From DATKWS01 sp035529435 (GTDB taxonomy: Bacteria > Krumholzibacteriota > Krumholzibacteriia > Krumholzibacteriales > Krumholzibacteriaceae), in assembly GCA_035529435.1 (NCBI GenBank), contig DATKWS010000101.1, forward strand, positions 1 through 29,650: 29,650 nt of DNA. The letters run 5' to 3'. How positions within the stretch are numbered: position 1 is the first letter of the stretch; each line of letters opens with the position of its first letter. This document shows, in pieces, positions 13,944 to 21,599 of the stretch. The notes beneath the pieces are model-generated. The model searched no databases. It was not told where the DNA came from and was given only the letters and a program-made list of their open reading frames with translations. The position numbers and the translations under genes were made by a program.

Positions 13944-15161
13944 ATGTCGAGATACCCCCTACGCCTTGTCCCGTTGCATGCGAGACGGACCACCGAAAGG
14001 CTCCTGGCCGGGGCGGGCGTCGATCCCGCCGGCATACGGATCATCACCCAAAAGACCGATTCCCTGATGCTTCAGGTGGAAGGGGTTCCTGCACCGGCGG
14101 CCAATATTCTCAAACAGCAGCTCCTCTCGCTGGGAGGCGACGCCGCGGTCCACCGCGACGTCATCACCGGCCGGCCCGATCCGACCACCGTGTACATCGT
14201 CGGCGATGCGCGGCGCCTCGGTGAACTCTCGGGCAAACTCGCGTACCAGCCCTTCGGATTGCAGGAACTCGGAGATGAGATAGACTCGCTGCTGGAACGG
14301 CTCGGCAATCCGCCCCGCGCCGTTTCGATTCCCGGCGGGACGCTCGACCTCCACGAGATACCGCTTGTCGTGGGCATTCTCAATGTAACACCGGACAGCT
14401 TCAGCGATGGAGGATTGTACCTCGATCCCGATGCCGCCCGTGACCGGGCGCAGCAGATGGCCGCCGAAGGCGCCGCGATCATCGATATCGGAGGGGAATC
14501 GACCCGCCCGGGTGCCCGCGCGTTGACCGCCCGCGAGGAACTCGACCGCATAACGGTCGCGCTCGAGAAGGTTGCCGCCGCGGTGAACGTTCCGGTATCG
14601 ATCGACACGCAAAAGGCCGACGTCGCCCGGGCCGCCCTCGAGGCGGGAGCCGCGATCATCAACGACACGAGCGGCCTCCGGTGCGATCCGCGCATGGTCG
14701 AGGCGGCCGTGGAAACCGGTGCCGCCGTCGTCATCATGCACATGCAGGGGACGCCGGAAACGATGCAGGACACCCCGCATTACGACGATGCGGTCTCCGA
14801 GATCATCGAGTGGCTCGATGTACGGACCGCGGCCATCATCGCCAGCGGTGTGCAGCGTGACAAAATAATCGTTGACCCCGGAATCGGATTTGGAAAAAGA
14901 TTGGAAGACAACCTGGCGCTCGTGGAAGAGATCGCCGCGTTTCATGGTCTCGGATTTCCGGTCCTCGTGGGGTACTCGCGGAAATCGTTCCTCGGCGGCA
15001 TCACCGGGCGGGAACCGGCGGAACGGATATACGGAGGACTCGCGGCTCTCGGGAAATGCCTCGAGGGCGGCGTGCAGTTCGTGAGGGTTCACGACGTGAA
15101 GGAGACGATCGACTTCATCAAGGTCTGGAGAGCGCTCGAACAGGAGGAAAAGGCTACTTGA
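13944..15161 (+). CDS. folP: Dihydropteroate synthase with N-terminal extra domain
   Basis: FolP condenses p-aminobenzoate with hydroxymethyl-dihydropterin diphosphate in folate synthesis. The catalytic TIM barrel spans about 135-400. It carries N-V-T-P-D-S-F-S-D-G-G (147-157), G-E-S-T-R-P-G-A (184-191), D-P-G-I-G-F-G-K (311-318), S-R-K-S-F (345-349) and R-V-H-D-V (381-385). About 130 residues precede the barrel, giving 405 residues against the usual 270-290. Such extended forms occur in several bacterial phyla, with an extra domain of unknown role. The ATG at 13944 lacks a clear Shine-Dalgarno, but upstream in-frame sequence overlaps ftsH. The stop codon overlaps the TTG start of cdaA (TTGA), so the two are translationally coupled. 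Confidence 0.95.
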   Translation: MSRYPLRLVPLHARRTTERLLAGAGVDPAGIRIITQKTDSLMLQVEGVPAPAANILKQQLLSLGGDAAVHRDVITGRPDPTTVYIVGDARRLGELSGKLAYQPFGLQELGDEIDSLLERLGNPPRAVSIPGGTLDLHEIPLVVGILNVTPDSFSDGGLYLDPDAARDRAQQMAAEGAAIIDIGGESTRPGARALTAREELDRITVALEKVAAAVNVPVSIDTQKADVARAALEAGAAIINDTSGLRCDPRMVEAAVETGAAVVIMHMQGTPETMQDTPHYDDAVSEIIEWLDVRTAAIIASGVQRDKIIVDPGIGFGKRLEDNLALVEEIAAFHGLGFPVLVGYSRKSFLGGITGREPAERIYGGLAALGKCLEGGVQFVRVHDVKETIDFIKVWRALEQEEKAT

Positions 15162-15934
15162 GCTCATTTCATTTCAATCTGACGATCGATATCCTCGACA
15201 TCATCATCGTAGCCTTCCTCTTTTACCGCATATACCTTCTCATAAAGGGGACGCGCGCGCTCCAGATGTTCATCGGTCTCTTTCTTCTCATCATCGTATC
15301 ATTCATTGCCCAGTGGTTGAATTTCAACGCCCTCAACTGGATCCTGAGCAGCCTGAAGACCGTCTGGGTGATAGCCTTCGTCATCCTGTTCCAGCCCGAA
15401 CTGCGCAAGGCGCTGACCCAGCTCGGACAGAACCGCATCATCGGCATGTTCCTGAAGGTTGAAGGCTCGAGCACGGTGAGCGAGATCGTCAAGGCCTGCC
15501 TCCAGCTGAGCCAGCAGGGACTGGGCGCACTTATCGTGATCGAACGGGACGTCGGTTTGCGCAACTACATCGAAACCGGCACACCGCTCGACGCCCGCGT
15601 GACGGCCGAACTCCTCGTGACGATCTTCACCCCGCCCGGCCCACTGCATGACGGGGCCGTCATCGTGGAGAAGAACAGGGTGGTCGCAGCAGGATGCATA
15701 CTGCCGCTTTCCCAGAATCCGCGTCTTACGAGATCGATGGGAACCCGGCACCGGGCCGGACTCGGGCTTTCCGAGGAAACCGACGCCATCGTCATCATCG
15801 TGAGCGAGGAAACGAAAATGATCTCGCTCGCGATCGGGGGAAAACTGAAACGTAAACTCGACATCAATACCCTGCGGAACGACTTGGTGAGCCTCATCGG
15901 GATCAAATCAGAGGAATCCGTCTCGAGCACGTAA
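15158..15934 (+). CDS. cdaA: Diadenylate cyclase (c-di-AMP synthase)
   Basis: CdaA joins two ATP into c-di-AMP, a messenger for potassium and osmotic balance and envelope homeostasis. The 258-residue protein has three N-terminal membrane helices (about 11-28, 36-52, 66-80) and a cytoplasmic DAC domain. The domain has the catalytic D-G-A in P-L-H-D-G-A (165-167) and the R-H-R in G-T-R-H-R-A (197-199). The TTG start (15158) is supported by AGGAGG at 15142-15147 (10-nt spacer) and a TTGA overlap with the folP stop; the longer upstream frame is folP antiframe. A separate cdaR regulator, often next to cdaA in Firmicutes, is absent here. This is the last gene of the plus-strand cluster. Confidence 0.95.
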   Translation: MSSFHFNLTIDILDIIIVAFLFYRIYLLIKGTRALQMFIGLFLLIIVSFIAQWLNFNALNWILSSLKTVWVIAFVILFQPELRKALTQLGQNRIIGMFLKVEGSSTVSEIVKACLQLSQQGLGALIVIERDVGLRNYIETGTPLDARVTAELLVTIFTPPGPLHDGAVIVEKNRVVAAGCILPLSQNPRLTRSMGTRHRAGLGLSEETDAIVIIVSEETKMISLAIGGKLKRKLDINTLRNDLVSLIGIKSEESVSST

Positions 15935-16235
15935 CACTCCCCTTCCCATCGGGACAAACAAAAAGGAGTGGCGACCTTCCACCCCGTCACACCAACCACC
16001 CGTACGAGCCGGCACTCCTCTTTGCAGCGAAATGTATGTAACCGCATACCACTGTTTGCACGGGGCATGCCCGATCCAGACAACGGGCCCGGTTAAACGG
16101 CAACATGTTGCCCTCGCGCGGGTTATATCCTGTGCGGGGGAGCGCGCCGGGGAGCGGGTCCGGGTGGGAACGTGTAAACGGAAGGAGCGGTGCGCCGCGC
16201 CGCCGCCCCGGTGATCAACACAAGTCATGTAATAT
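15935..16235. other. Intergenic region with stacked palindromes
   Basis: This is the non-coding gap between cdaA and the convergent signalling operon. I see no credible gene. It holds GGGCATGCCC (16063-16072), GGGCCC (16085-16090, inside a near-palindrome) and a perfect 14-bp palindrome GGCAACATGTTGCC (16099-16112). It also holds a widely spaced inverted repeat AGGAGTG (15964-15970) / CACTCCT (16013-16019). A short structured RNA or protein-binding sites are possible; no promoter stands out. Confidence 0.4.
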
Positions 16236-16263
16236 AAAGAAAAAGACCGGCTCTGTACCGATC
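16236..16263 (-). terminator. Rho-independent terminator of the signalling operon
   Basis: On the minus strand GATCGG (16263-16258) pairs with CCGGTC (16250-16245), including one G-U pair, around a 7-nt loop. It is followed by TTTTTCTTT (16244-16236). It lies about 30 nt after the stop of the REC-GAF-HD-GYP gene. Confidence 0.7.
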
Positions 16264-16294
16264 CGTCACGATCGTTTCCATCGTCAACGACAAC

Positions 16295-17833
16295 TTACTT
16301 CTTTATTTTGCCTATCCTTATGAGTTTTTCGAGCCGGTCGACAATGCCGACATCGAACTTCTCTCCCTGAAATTTGAGCTTGCTGATCGCCGTATCGATC
16401 GAATACGCCTTGCGGTACGGACGGTCGCTGGTCATAGCGTCGAAGCTGTCGGCAACGGCGACAATGCGCGCTCCGATCGAGATCTCGTCTCCCCGCAGAC
16501 CATCGGGATATCCCTTGCCGTCCAACCGCTCGTGATGGTGCCGGACGAGATCGCAGGCCGACTTGAGAAATTTCATATTCTGTATGATCTTGGCTCCGAC
16601 CTCGGGGTGGCTCCGCACGATCACCCACTCGTTCTCCGTGAGATCACCGGGCTTGTTGAGGATATCCTCGTATACACCGAGCTTGCCGATGTCATGGAGC
16701 GCCGCGCCGAAACTCACGATCTCCTTGTCCCGCTTGGAGAGGCCTATTTCATCGGCCAACATTCTCGCATATTCCGCCACCCGCTCGGTATGACCCCGTG
16801 TATACGAATCCTTCGCCTCGATCGTCGACACGAGCACCTTGATGGTCGACAGGTACGTCGACTGCAATTCGAGGTAGAGGCGCGAATTCTCGAAGCCGGT
16901 TGCGGCGGAATTGCAGATCGATTTGAGAAGGTCGAAATCATGCTCCGAGTAGGGCTGATCGCTGACCTTCTCTCCGACGAACACGATCCCGATCAATTGT
17001 GATTTCACGATCAGCGGGAAGCAGTACGCAAATCCGAATTCGGCCATGAAATCCGCCTCGCGCCTCGCATCCCCGGTCAGGGACTTATTCCCCAGGCTGA
17101 TCATGTCCTGGTTGGCGATGGCGTACTTCGAGAGGCCCACCTCCCGCGAGAGCCGCACGGTACGCAGTACATTGAACCGCATGCCCTTCCCGCCGGCAAA
17201 CGAGAGATGCTCATCCAGCTCGTTGGAGACATAAAAGAGTGCGACCGCATTGATGCCGATCTGGCCGATGATCGTGAGGGAGAAAATATGAACGAGATCG
17301 TCGGGATCGCGCAGCCTGTTGAGATCCTGGCTGAGACCAAACAGGGAGCGCATATCCAGAATCTTTTTCTTCAGCTCCCGGTTGACCCGCAGGTAATCTT
17401 CCTGCCCCTTCTGGACCTCTCCCTCGAGGACGATTTTCTGTTCCCGCAGATCCTTGCAGCTGTGAGCCTGCGAGAGGTAAGTATCGATCTTGGCATGAAT
17501 CTCACTCAGCGAGAAGGGCTTTTTGACGTAATCCTGGGCTCCCGACCGATACCCCTGCACGACGGTGTCCCGGATCGAACTGCTGGAAATCATGATGATC
17601 GGTACGTCGCGGTGTATGTCGCGCGTCCTGATCTCGTCGCATACCTGGAATCCATCTTTCTTGGGGAGCACAACGTCCAGCAGAACGAGATCGGGCTCGA
17701 ACCGGTCGTACTTTTCCAGCGCCTCCTCACCGTTCAGGGCGGACTCGGTGCGGTACCCCCTGCTGCGCAGGGATTCCGTGAGAATTTCCACTACATTGGG
17801 ATCATCGTCGACGATCAGAATACCGGCGTCCAC
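16295..17833 (-). CDS. REC-GAF-HD-GYP response regulator, intact c-di-GMP phosphodiesterase
   Basis: The 512-residue protein starts at GTG 17831-17833 behind AAGGAAG. A receiver domain (1-122) has D9-D10-D11 acidic residues, phospho-acceptor D53 in L-L-D-V-V-L-P, and K104-K105-P. A coiled linker (125-160) and a GAF domain (about 165-320) follow. The HD-GYP domain (about 330-510) is complete, with G-H-T-E-R-V (347-352), H380-D381 in L-H-D-I-G-K, R-S-H-P-E-V-G and H-H-x3-D-G-K-G-Y-P (433-443). HD-GYP enzymes hydrolyse c-di-GMP to pGpG or GMP with a metal cluster, so this is the likely output enzyme of the operon. It is the last of five minus-strand genes. Its GAF/HD-GYP layout mirrors the gene 14 nt upstream. 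Confidence 0.9.
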   Translation of the reverse strand: MDAGILIVDDDPNVVEILTESLRSRGYRTESALNGEEALEKYDRFEPDLVLLDVVLPKKDGFQVCDEIRTRDIHRDVPIIMISSSSIRDTVVQGYRSGAQDYVKKPFSLSEIHAKIDTYLSQAHSCKDLREQKIVLEGEVQKGQEDYLRVNRELKKKILDMRSLFGLSQDLNRLRDPDDLVHIFSLTIIGQIGINAVALFYVSNELDEHLSFAGGKGMRFNVLRTVRLSREVGLSKYAIANQDMISLGNKSLTGDARREADFMAEFGFAYCFPLIVKSQLIGIVFVGEKVSDQPYSEHDFDLLKSICNSAATGFENSRLYLELQSTYLSTIKVLVSTIEAKDSYTRGHTERVAEYARMLADEIGLSKRDKEIVSFGAALHDIGKLGVYEDILNKPGDLTENEWVIVRSHPEVGAKIIQNMKFLKSACDLVRHHHERLDGKGYPDGLRGDEISIGARIVAVADSFDAMTSDRPYRKAYSIDTAISKLKFQGEKFDVGIVDRLEKLIRIGKIKK

Positions 17834-17847
17834 AATCTTCCTTTCCC

Positions 17848-19629
17848 TTAGCTGACCTTCACTCCGGGACGAACCGATTTCGCGATCTCCTTTTCCATGA
17901 TTCTTGCGAAGTGGTGCACGATCTCCCGATCGTACCTGAGGCCGTAATTCTCCTTGAGCGTGTCGAGCGCCTCACGTTCGGAGAGCGCGGGCCTGTTCGG
18001 CCGTTCGTGAATCATTGCAGCATAACTCTCGACGACCGATATGATCCTCGCTCCCAGCGGCATCTCCTTACCGACGAGACTCATCGGGTACCCCTCGCCG
18101 TTGAACCGCTCGTGATGCGATCTCACGATTTCGACGACCCTCCTGCTGAATTTCATCCTACTGAGCATCTCCGCGCCGTCCTCCGGATGTCTCTTGATGA
18201 TCTCCCATTCATCCTTCGTAAGATCGCGCGGGCTTCGCAGGATGAGATCGCTGACCTTGATCATACCCATATCGCGAAGTACCGTACCATAGATGAGATC
18301 CTTGAATCCCTCTTCGGGGTATCCCACATCCTTCGCCACGATGCCGACGTACCGTGAAACAAACTCCGAAGTGCCCTTAAGCAGTGTGTTTTCCTCTATC
18401 AGAGAGATCAATGTTTTGACGATGCCCAGCGTCCGCTCATGCTCGCGCTCGAACATGACCGCATTCTCGTAAGCGTTCTGGGCGAGCGTGACGAGCGTCT
18501 GCAGAAACTCGAAGTCCTCCCGTTTCATGCCCCGTCCTGCGATGCGCTTTCCGAGCAGCACCAGTCCAGCAAGCTCACCCTCCTGCCTGAATGTGCAGAG
18601 ATGTTCGAGACCGATTCCCTTCAGCGCCTCCCGCTCCTCCTGATCCATCTCGAAATCGTCCAGCGAAATCACCATGCATGTATCACCCGCATCCATCTTG
18701 GCATTGGGCGAGATCTTGACTGATTCCGTGCGTTCCCGGTCCAGGCCCTTCGACATGACCGGAACGAATGCCTCCCCCGTCCGCTCGAAGAACACCGCCG
18801 ACTCGACGCCCCCCTGCGCAATGGACGTAAGTAAAAAGATATCGAGTAATTTCTTCCTGTCCCTGATCGCGTTGAAATCCTTACCGATCGAAAAGAGGGT
18901 TTTCAGCTCGAGAATCCGGCGCTTGAGTTTCTTGTTCAGATCGCTGATCCGGGCCTCTTCGTTCTTGCTGCGGGTGTCTGCGTCCACGAACGGCGATGTC
19001 GGTTTATCGAGCCAGTCCAGCGGAGCGCCGGACGTTTCATCGCCGAATATCTCCGAGAATACATGATCGGATCCGGCCGGCTGCGTGGCATCCCGGCTCC
19101 CGCTATGGGGTCGCGAATCCGCGTCTCCGGCATCACCGGCACCGGCCGCATCGATACCCGGATCGTATGCCGGATCCCCATCCCTGGAAACGCCCGGCTT
19201 GCCCGGCGTTTGCGGGCCGGGTGATATCTCCATCCCGTCATACGACATCAGGATCACGTTCTGCTGCGGTTCGCGCCGTCCCGCGGTCGCTCCCGCGCGG
19301 AGCGCCTCGTCGAGCGAACCGTAGGTGGAGAACGATCTGTTCCCGTCCTGGAGAAAATCCAGGATGATATCGTTCGTCACGACGAAACCGACCTCTCCAC
19401 CCCGCTCCGCGAACCGGCTCACGAACTCCCGCAGGATCTTTGCCACACCGCCCCCGAGCGACGAGAGATTCGTGAAATCGAAGAGCACCTTATTGAAGTC
19501 GCGTTTCAGGCACTCCCCCGCCAGCCGTTCGACCATGCCATTTTCATGAAATCCCAGCGTGCCTGATATGCGGAACACCGCCACATCGGCCGCGCCCGCG
19601 TCCACCCTATCAAACTTTGTCCTTCCCAT
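17848..19629 (-). CDS. STAS-GAF-degenerate HD-GYP protein
   Basis: The 593-residue protein starts at ATG 19627-19629. Residues 1-110 form a STAS (anti-anti-sigma) domain with a phosphorylatable-type L-S-S-L-G-G at 55-60. A Gly/Asp/Pro-rich linker (120-220), a coiled coil, a GAF domain (about 245-395) and an HD-GYP-like domain (400-590) follow. The HD-GYP half has lost key residues: G-H-T-E-R-V is G-T-S-E-F-V (419-424) and the H-D pair is R452-D453 in L-R-D-M-G-M. It keeps R-H-P-E-D-G and H-H-E-R-F-N-G-E-G-Y-P (505-515). Phosphodiesterase activity is therefore doubtful; it may bind c-di-GMP or partner with the intact enzyme encoded next. STAS domains act in partner-switching with serine kinases, but none is visible here. 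Confidence 0.85.
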   Translation of the reverse strand: MGRTKFDRVDAGAADVAVFRISGTLGFHENGMVERLAGECLKRDFNKVLFDFTNLSSLGGGVAKILREFVSRFAERGGEVGFVVTNDIILDFLQDGNRSFSTYGSLDEALRAGATAGRREPQQNVILMSYDGMEISPGPQTPGKPGVSRDGDPAYDPGIDAAGAGDAGDADSRPHSGSRDATQPAGSDHVFSEIFGDETSGAPLDWLDKPTSPFVDADTRSKNEEARISDLNKKLKRRILELKTLFSIGKDFNAIRDRKKLLDIFLLTSIAQGGVESAVFFERTGEAFVPVMSKGLDRERTESVKISPNAKMDAGDTCMVISLDDFEMDQEEREALKGIGLEHLCTFRQEGELAGLVLLGKRIAGRGMKREDFEFLQTLVTLAQNAYENAVMFEREHERTLGIVKTLISLIEENTLLKGTSEFVSRYVGIVAKDVGYPEEGFKDLIYGTVLRDMGMIKVSDLILRSPRDLTKDEWEIIKRHPEDGAEMLSRMKFSRRVVEIVRSHHERFNGEGYPMSLVGKEMPLGARIISVVESYAAMIHERPNRPALSEREALDTLKENYGLRYDREIVHHFARIMEKEIAKSVRPGVKVS

Positions 19630-19653
19630 CTTTTCGCTTCCGATCTTACGCCA

Positions 19654-19893
19654 TCATTCCACGGACTCGACGACCTCTTCCTGCGCCAACCAGCGATCGA
19701 GCACGCTCCTGAGGAAACGCCACTCGCTCCCGACCTTCTTCGCCGGTATCTTCCTTTCCTTCGCCAGCCGGCACACCGTCTTGACATGCATTTTCAGGTA
19801 CTCCGCCGCCTCGACAGAGGTCATTACCTCATTGGCGTCGTCATGACCACCGATGATGATGCTTCCGTAATCGTGTTGATGTTGTTTCACCAT
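19654..19893 (-). CDS. Small excisionase/MerR-type helix-turn-helix protein
   Basis: The 79-residue protein starts at ATG 19891-19893 behind AGAGAGG. Residues 23-70 form an HTH_17 domain: M-T-S-V-E-A-A-E-Y-L-K-M-H-V-K-T-V-C-R-L-A, then K-I-P-A-K-K-V-G-S-E-W-R-F-L-R-S-V-L-D-R-W-L. These are the hallmarks of excisionase-like DNA-binding proteins. The N terminus is His/Gln/Asp-rich. There is no integrase or mobile element nearby, so it is more likely a regulator or DNA-binding adaptor of this operon than a true excisionase. It sits between the CheA-like gene (66 nt upstream) and the STAS protein gene (24 nt downstream). Confidence 0.85.
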   Translation of the reverse strand: MVKQHQHDYGSIIIGGHDDANEVMTSVEAAEYLKMHVKTVCRLAKERKIPAKKVGSEWRFLRSVLDRWLAQEEVVESVE

Positions 19894-19916
19894 GACAACC
19901 TCTCTGTACAGTTTGC

Positions 19917-19948
19917 CCGACCTCTTTTACAAGGCACACAGAGGTCGG
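19917..19948 (-). repeat. Perfect 9-bp hairpin between CheA-like and HTH genes
   Basis: CCGACCTCT (19917-19925) and AGAGGTCGG (19940-19948) are exact reverse complements with a 14-nt loop. There is no T-run, so it is not a classical terminator. It lies 24 nt upstream of the HTH gene and could be an operator, an mRNA processing or stability element, or a partial attenuator. Confidence 0.55.
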
Positions 19949-19959
19949 TCCGCTCAACT

Positions 19960-21585
19960 CTACACACGCGGAACCACTGTTTCATTATCCAATATCCCTA
20001 CATCTATCCCTACATCTTCTCCTATCGGCAACGAACCCGAGGTTGCCGGCACGCGATCGAGCTGCTTGAGGTAGTCCATTCTCTCCAGCACCAACTGCAT
20101 GTCAAGTACCGGATACTCCTGCTCTCCCATGTGGAGCTGATGCGTGGAAAGGTTGAACCAGTCGCTCTCGGTCAACTGGTCCGCTATGCTCTCGACGGCC
20201 GTCCCGTTCCTGCGAACGAGTAGCCCGATCCGTTTTTCCGCCAGACCGATGATGACGATTCGATCGCCATCCGCGGAGACATCGAGCTGACCGTCGGCGA
20301 GTTCGTCGATGCGATAGACCGGCACCCGGCGTTCCCCGCGCGCGACGTACCGGACACCGTTGTGACTCGTGAAACCCGCGGCGTCACGTGGCATCATATC
20401 CTCGATGCTGATGAACGGTACCGCCACGTCGACCCCCGATGCATCGAGGATCCGGTACTCGTTCGTCGATCCGCCGCACGGCAGCGTAAACCGGAAGCGC
20501 TCGCCCGCGGCAATGTCGGGTTCCACCCAGAGGAGACCACCCCACCGCTTGAGATGCGTGCGCGCGCAGATCAGACCCTTGTAGAATGCCGCCGCATCGT
20601 AGCTTTCGAGCTCGGTTTCGCTGAGATAATCGGGTCCGTTGTCGAAGATGCGCGCTTCGAGAAAAGAGCCGCAATCGACGATCCGGACCGACATTTTGAG
20701 AATGAATTCCTCCCGGGATTCGTACATCAAGCATACATCGAATATGCAACGCTCCAGTATTACCGCCAGCGCCCTCGCCAGCTCGCCGTCCAGCACCACA
20801 TCGTCGCTCTGCATGTCGAGCGCGAGGCGCCAGCCCCTCAGTTTCACATGTACATCGAAGAAATTCCGCAACCCCTCGAGAACGGTGCTGCTCATGACAC
20901 GCGGTATGAATGCGTGACGGTTGGTGGCCACGTGGCTGACAATGTCCCGCACGATCGCGAAGAAGAACTCGCTGTCTCCGATCGCCCTGGCGAGATCCTC
21001 GATGGCGCGGTCGCTTCGATCCCTGCCCTGCACGCACGCATCGAGTGCATCCCGTGCGGCGGCGAGGGATCCGATGAGCGTATCGATAGCGGATGACCGT
21101 TCAGAATCCTCCACCGGTGAAACCGCCGGCTCGACCTGCAGCGGTTCGAACTGAAGCGGACATTCGCCGGAGTCCTCATCAGGAAACGATTCGCTCAGGA
21201 GCACCTCGGTCTCCCGGTGGAGGCCCTCGAAGGCAGCGGCCACAATCCGCTCATCGCCGTCACCCGCGGTGATCTCCACCGTCACCTGCTCCTCGGCCTC
21301 CAGAATCTCCGATACGATCTGTGAGAGCTGCTCGTCCCATCTCATCCCCGCACGCAGCGTGCTATCGAGCAGTTTCCGGAACAGGGAGAGCGTTCGACTC
21401 CAGGTATCGAACCCGAGCATATTCGTGCTTCCCTCGAGAAGCCTGGTGGCGAGGCACGTCCGGTGGATGATCGCTTCGTCGACGGTATGACCCAATGCAC
21501 ATACCATCAGATCGTTCAGCTTCTCGATATGATCGCCGACCTGTTCTGCAAACAGCTGCTTGTTCTCATTCGTCAGTATACTCAC
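19960..21585 (-). CDS. CheA/CheW-like protein without phospho-histidine
   Basis: The 541-residue protein starts at GTG 21583-21585 behind GAGG, 14 nt after the MCP-like gene. Its layout resembles CheA. The N-terminal Hpt-like helical bundle (1-100) reads A-T-R-L-L-E-G-S-T-N-M-L-G-F-D where CheA has the H-T-L-K-G motif, so the phosphorylated His is replaced by Arg48. A GHKL-ATPase-like domain (about 235-370) has D-N-G-P-D (315-319) and G-G-L-L-W-V...R-F-T-L-P, but its N-box lacks the conserved Asn (E-R-C-I-F-D-V). A CheW-like domain (about 376-505) closes with L-D-M-Q-L-V-L-E. It probably cannot autophosphorylate and may act as a scaffold or ligand sensor. No CheY, CheB or CheR is encoded nearby. 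Confidence 0.7.
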   Translation of the reverse strand: MSILTNENKQLFAEQVGDHIEKLNDLMVCALGHTVDEAIIHRTCLATRLLEGSTNMLGFDTWSRTLSLFRKLLDSTLRAGMRWDEQLSQIVSEILEAEEQVTVEITAGDGDERIVAAAFEGLHRETEVLLSESFPDEDSGECPLQFEPLQVEPAVSPVEDSERSSAIDTLIGSLAAARDALDACVQGRDRSDRAIEDLARAIGDSEFFFAIVRDIVSHVATNRHAFIPRVMSSTVLEGLRNFFDVHVKLRGWRLALDMQSDDVVLDGELARALAVILERCIFDVCLMYESREEFILKMSVRIVDCGSFLEARIFDNGPDYLSETELESYDAAAFYKGLICARTHLKRWGGLLWVEPDIAAGERFRFTLPCGGSTNEYRILDASGVDVAVPFISIEDMMPRDAAGFTSHNGVRYVARGERRVPVYRIDELADGQLDVSADGDRIVIIGLAEKRIGLLVRRNGTAVESIADQLTESDWFNLSTHQLHMGEQEYPVLDMQLVLERMDYLKQLDRVPATSGSLPIGEDVGIDVGILDNETVVPRV

Positions 21586-21599
21586 ATACGCCTCGCTGT

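Noticed and set aside
15908..16228. 106-codon minus-strand frame in the cdaA gap
   Set aside because: No recognisable domain, Arg/Gly-rich as expected of random GC-rich sequence, and it runs into the 3' end of cdaA antisense.
19654..19893. Excisionase of an integrated element
   Set aside because: No integrase, attachment-site repeat or phage gene lies nearby, and the gene is embedded in a signalling operon.
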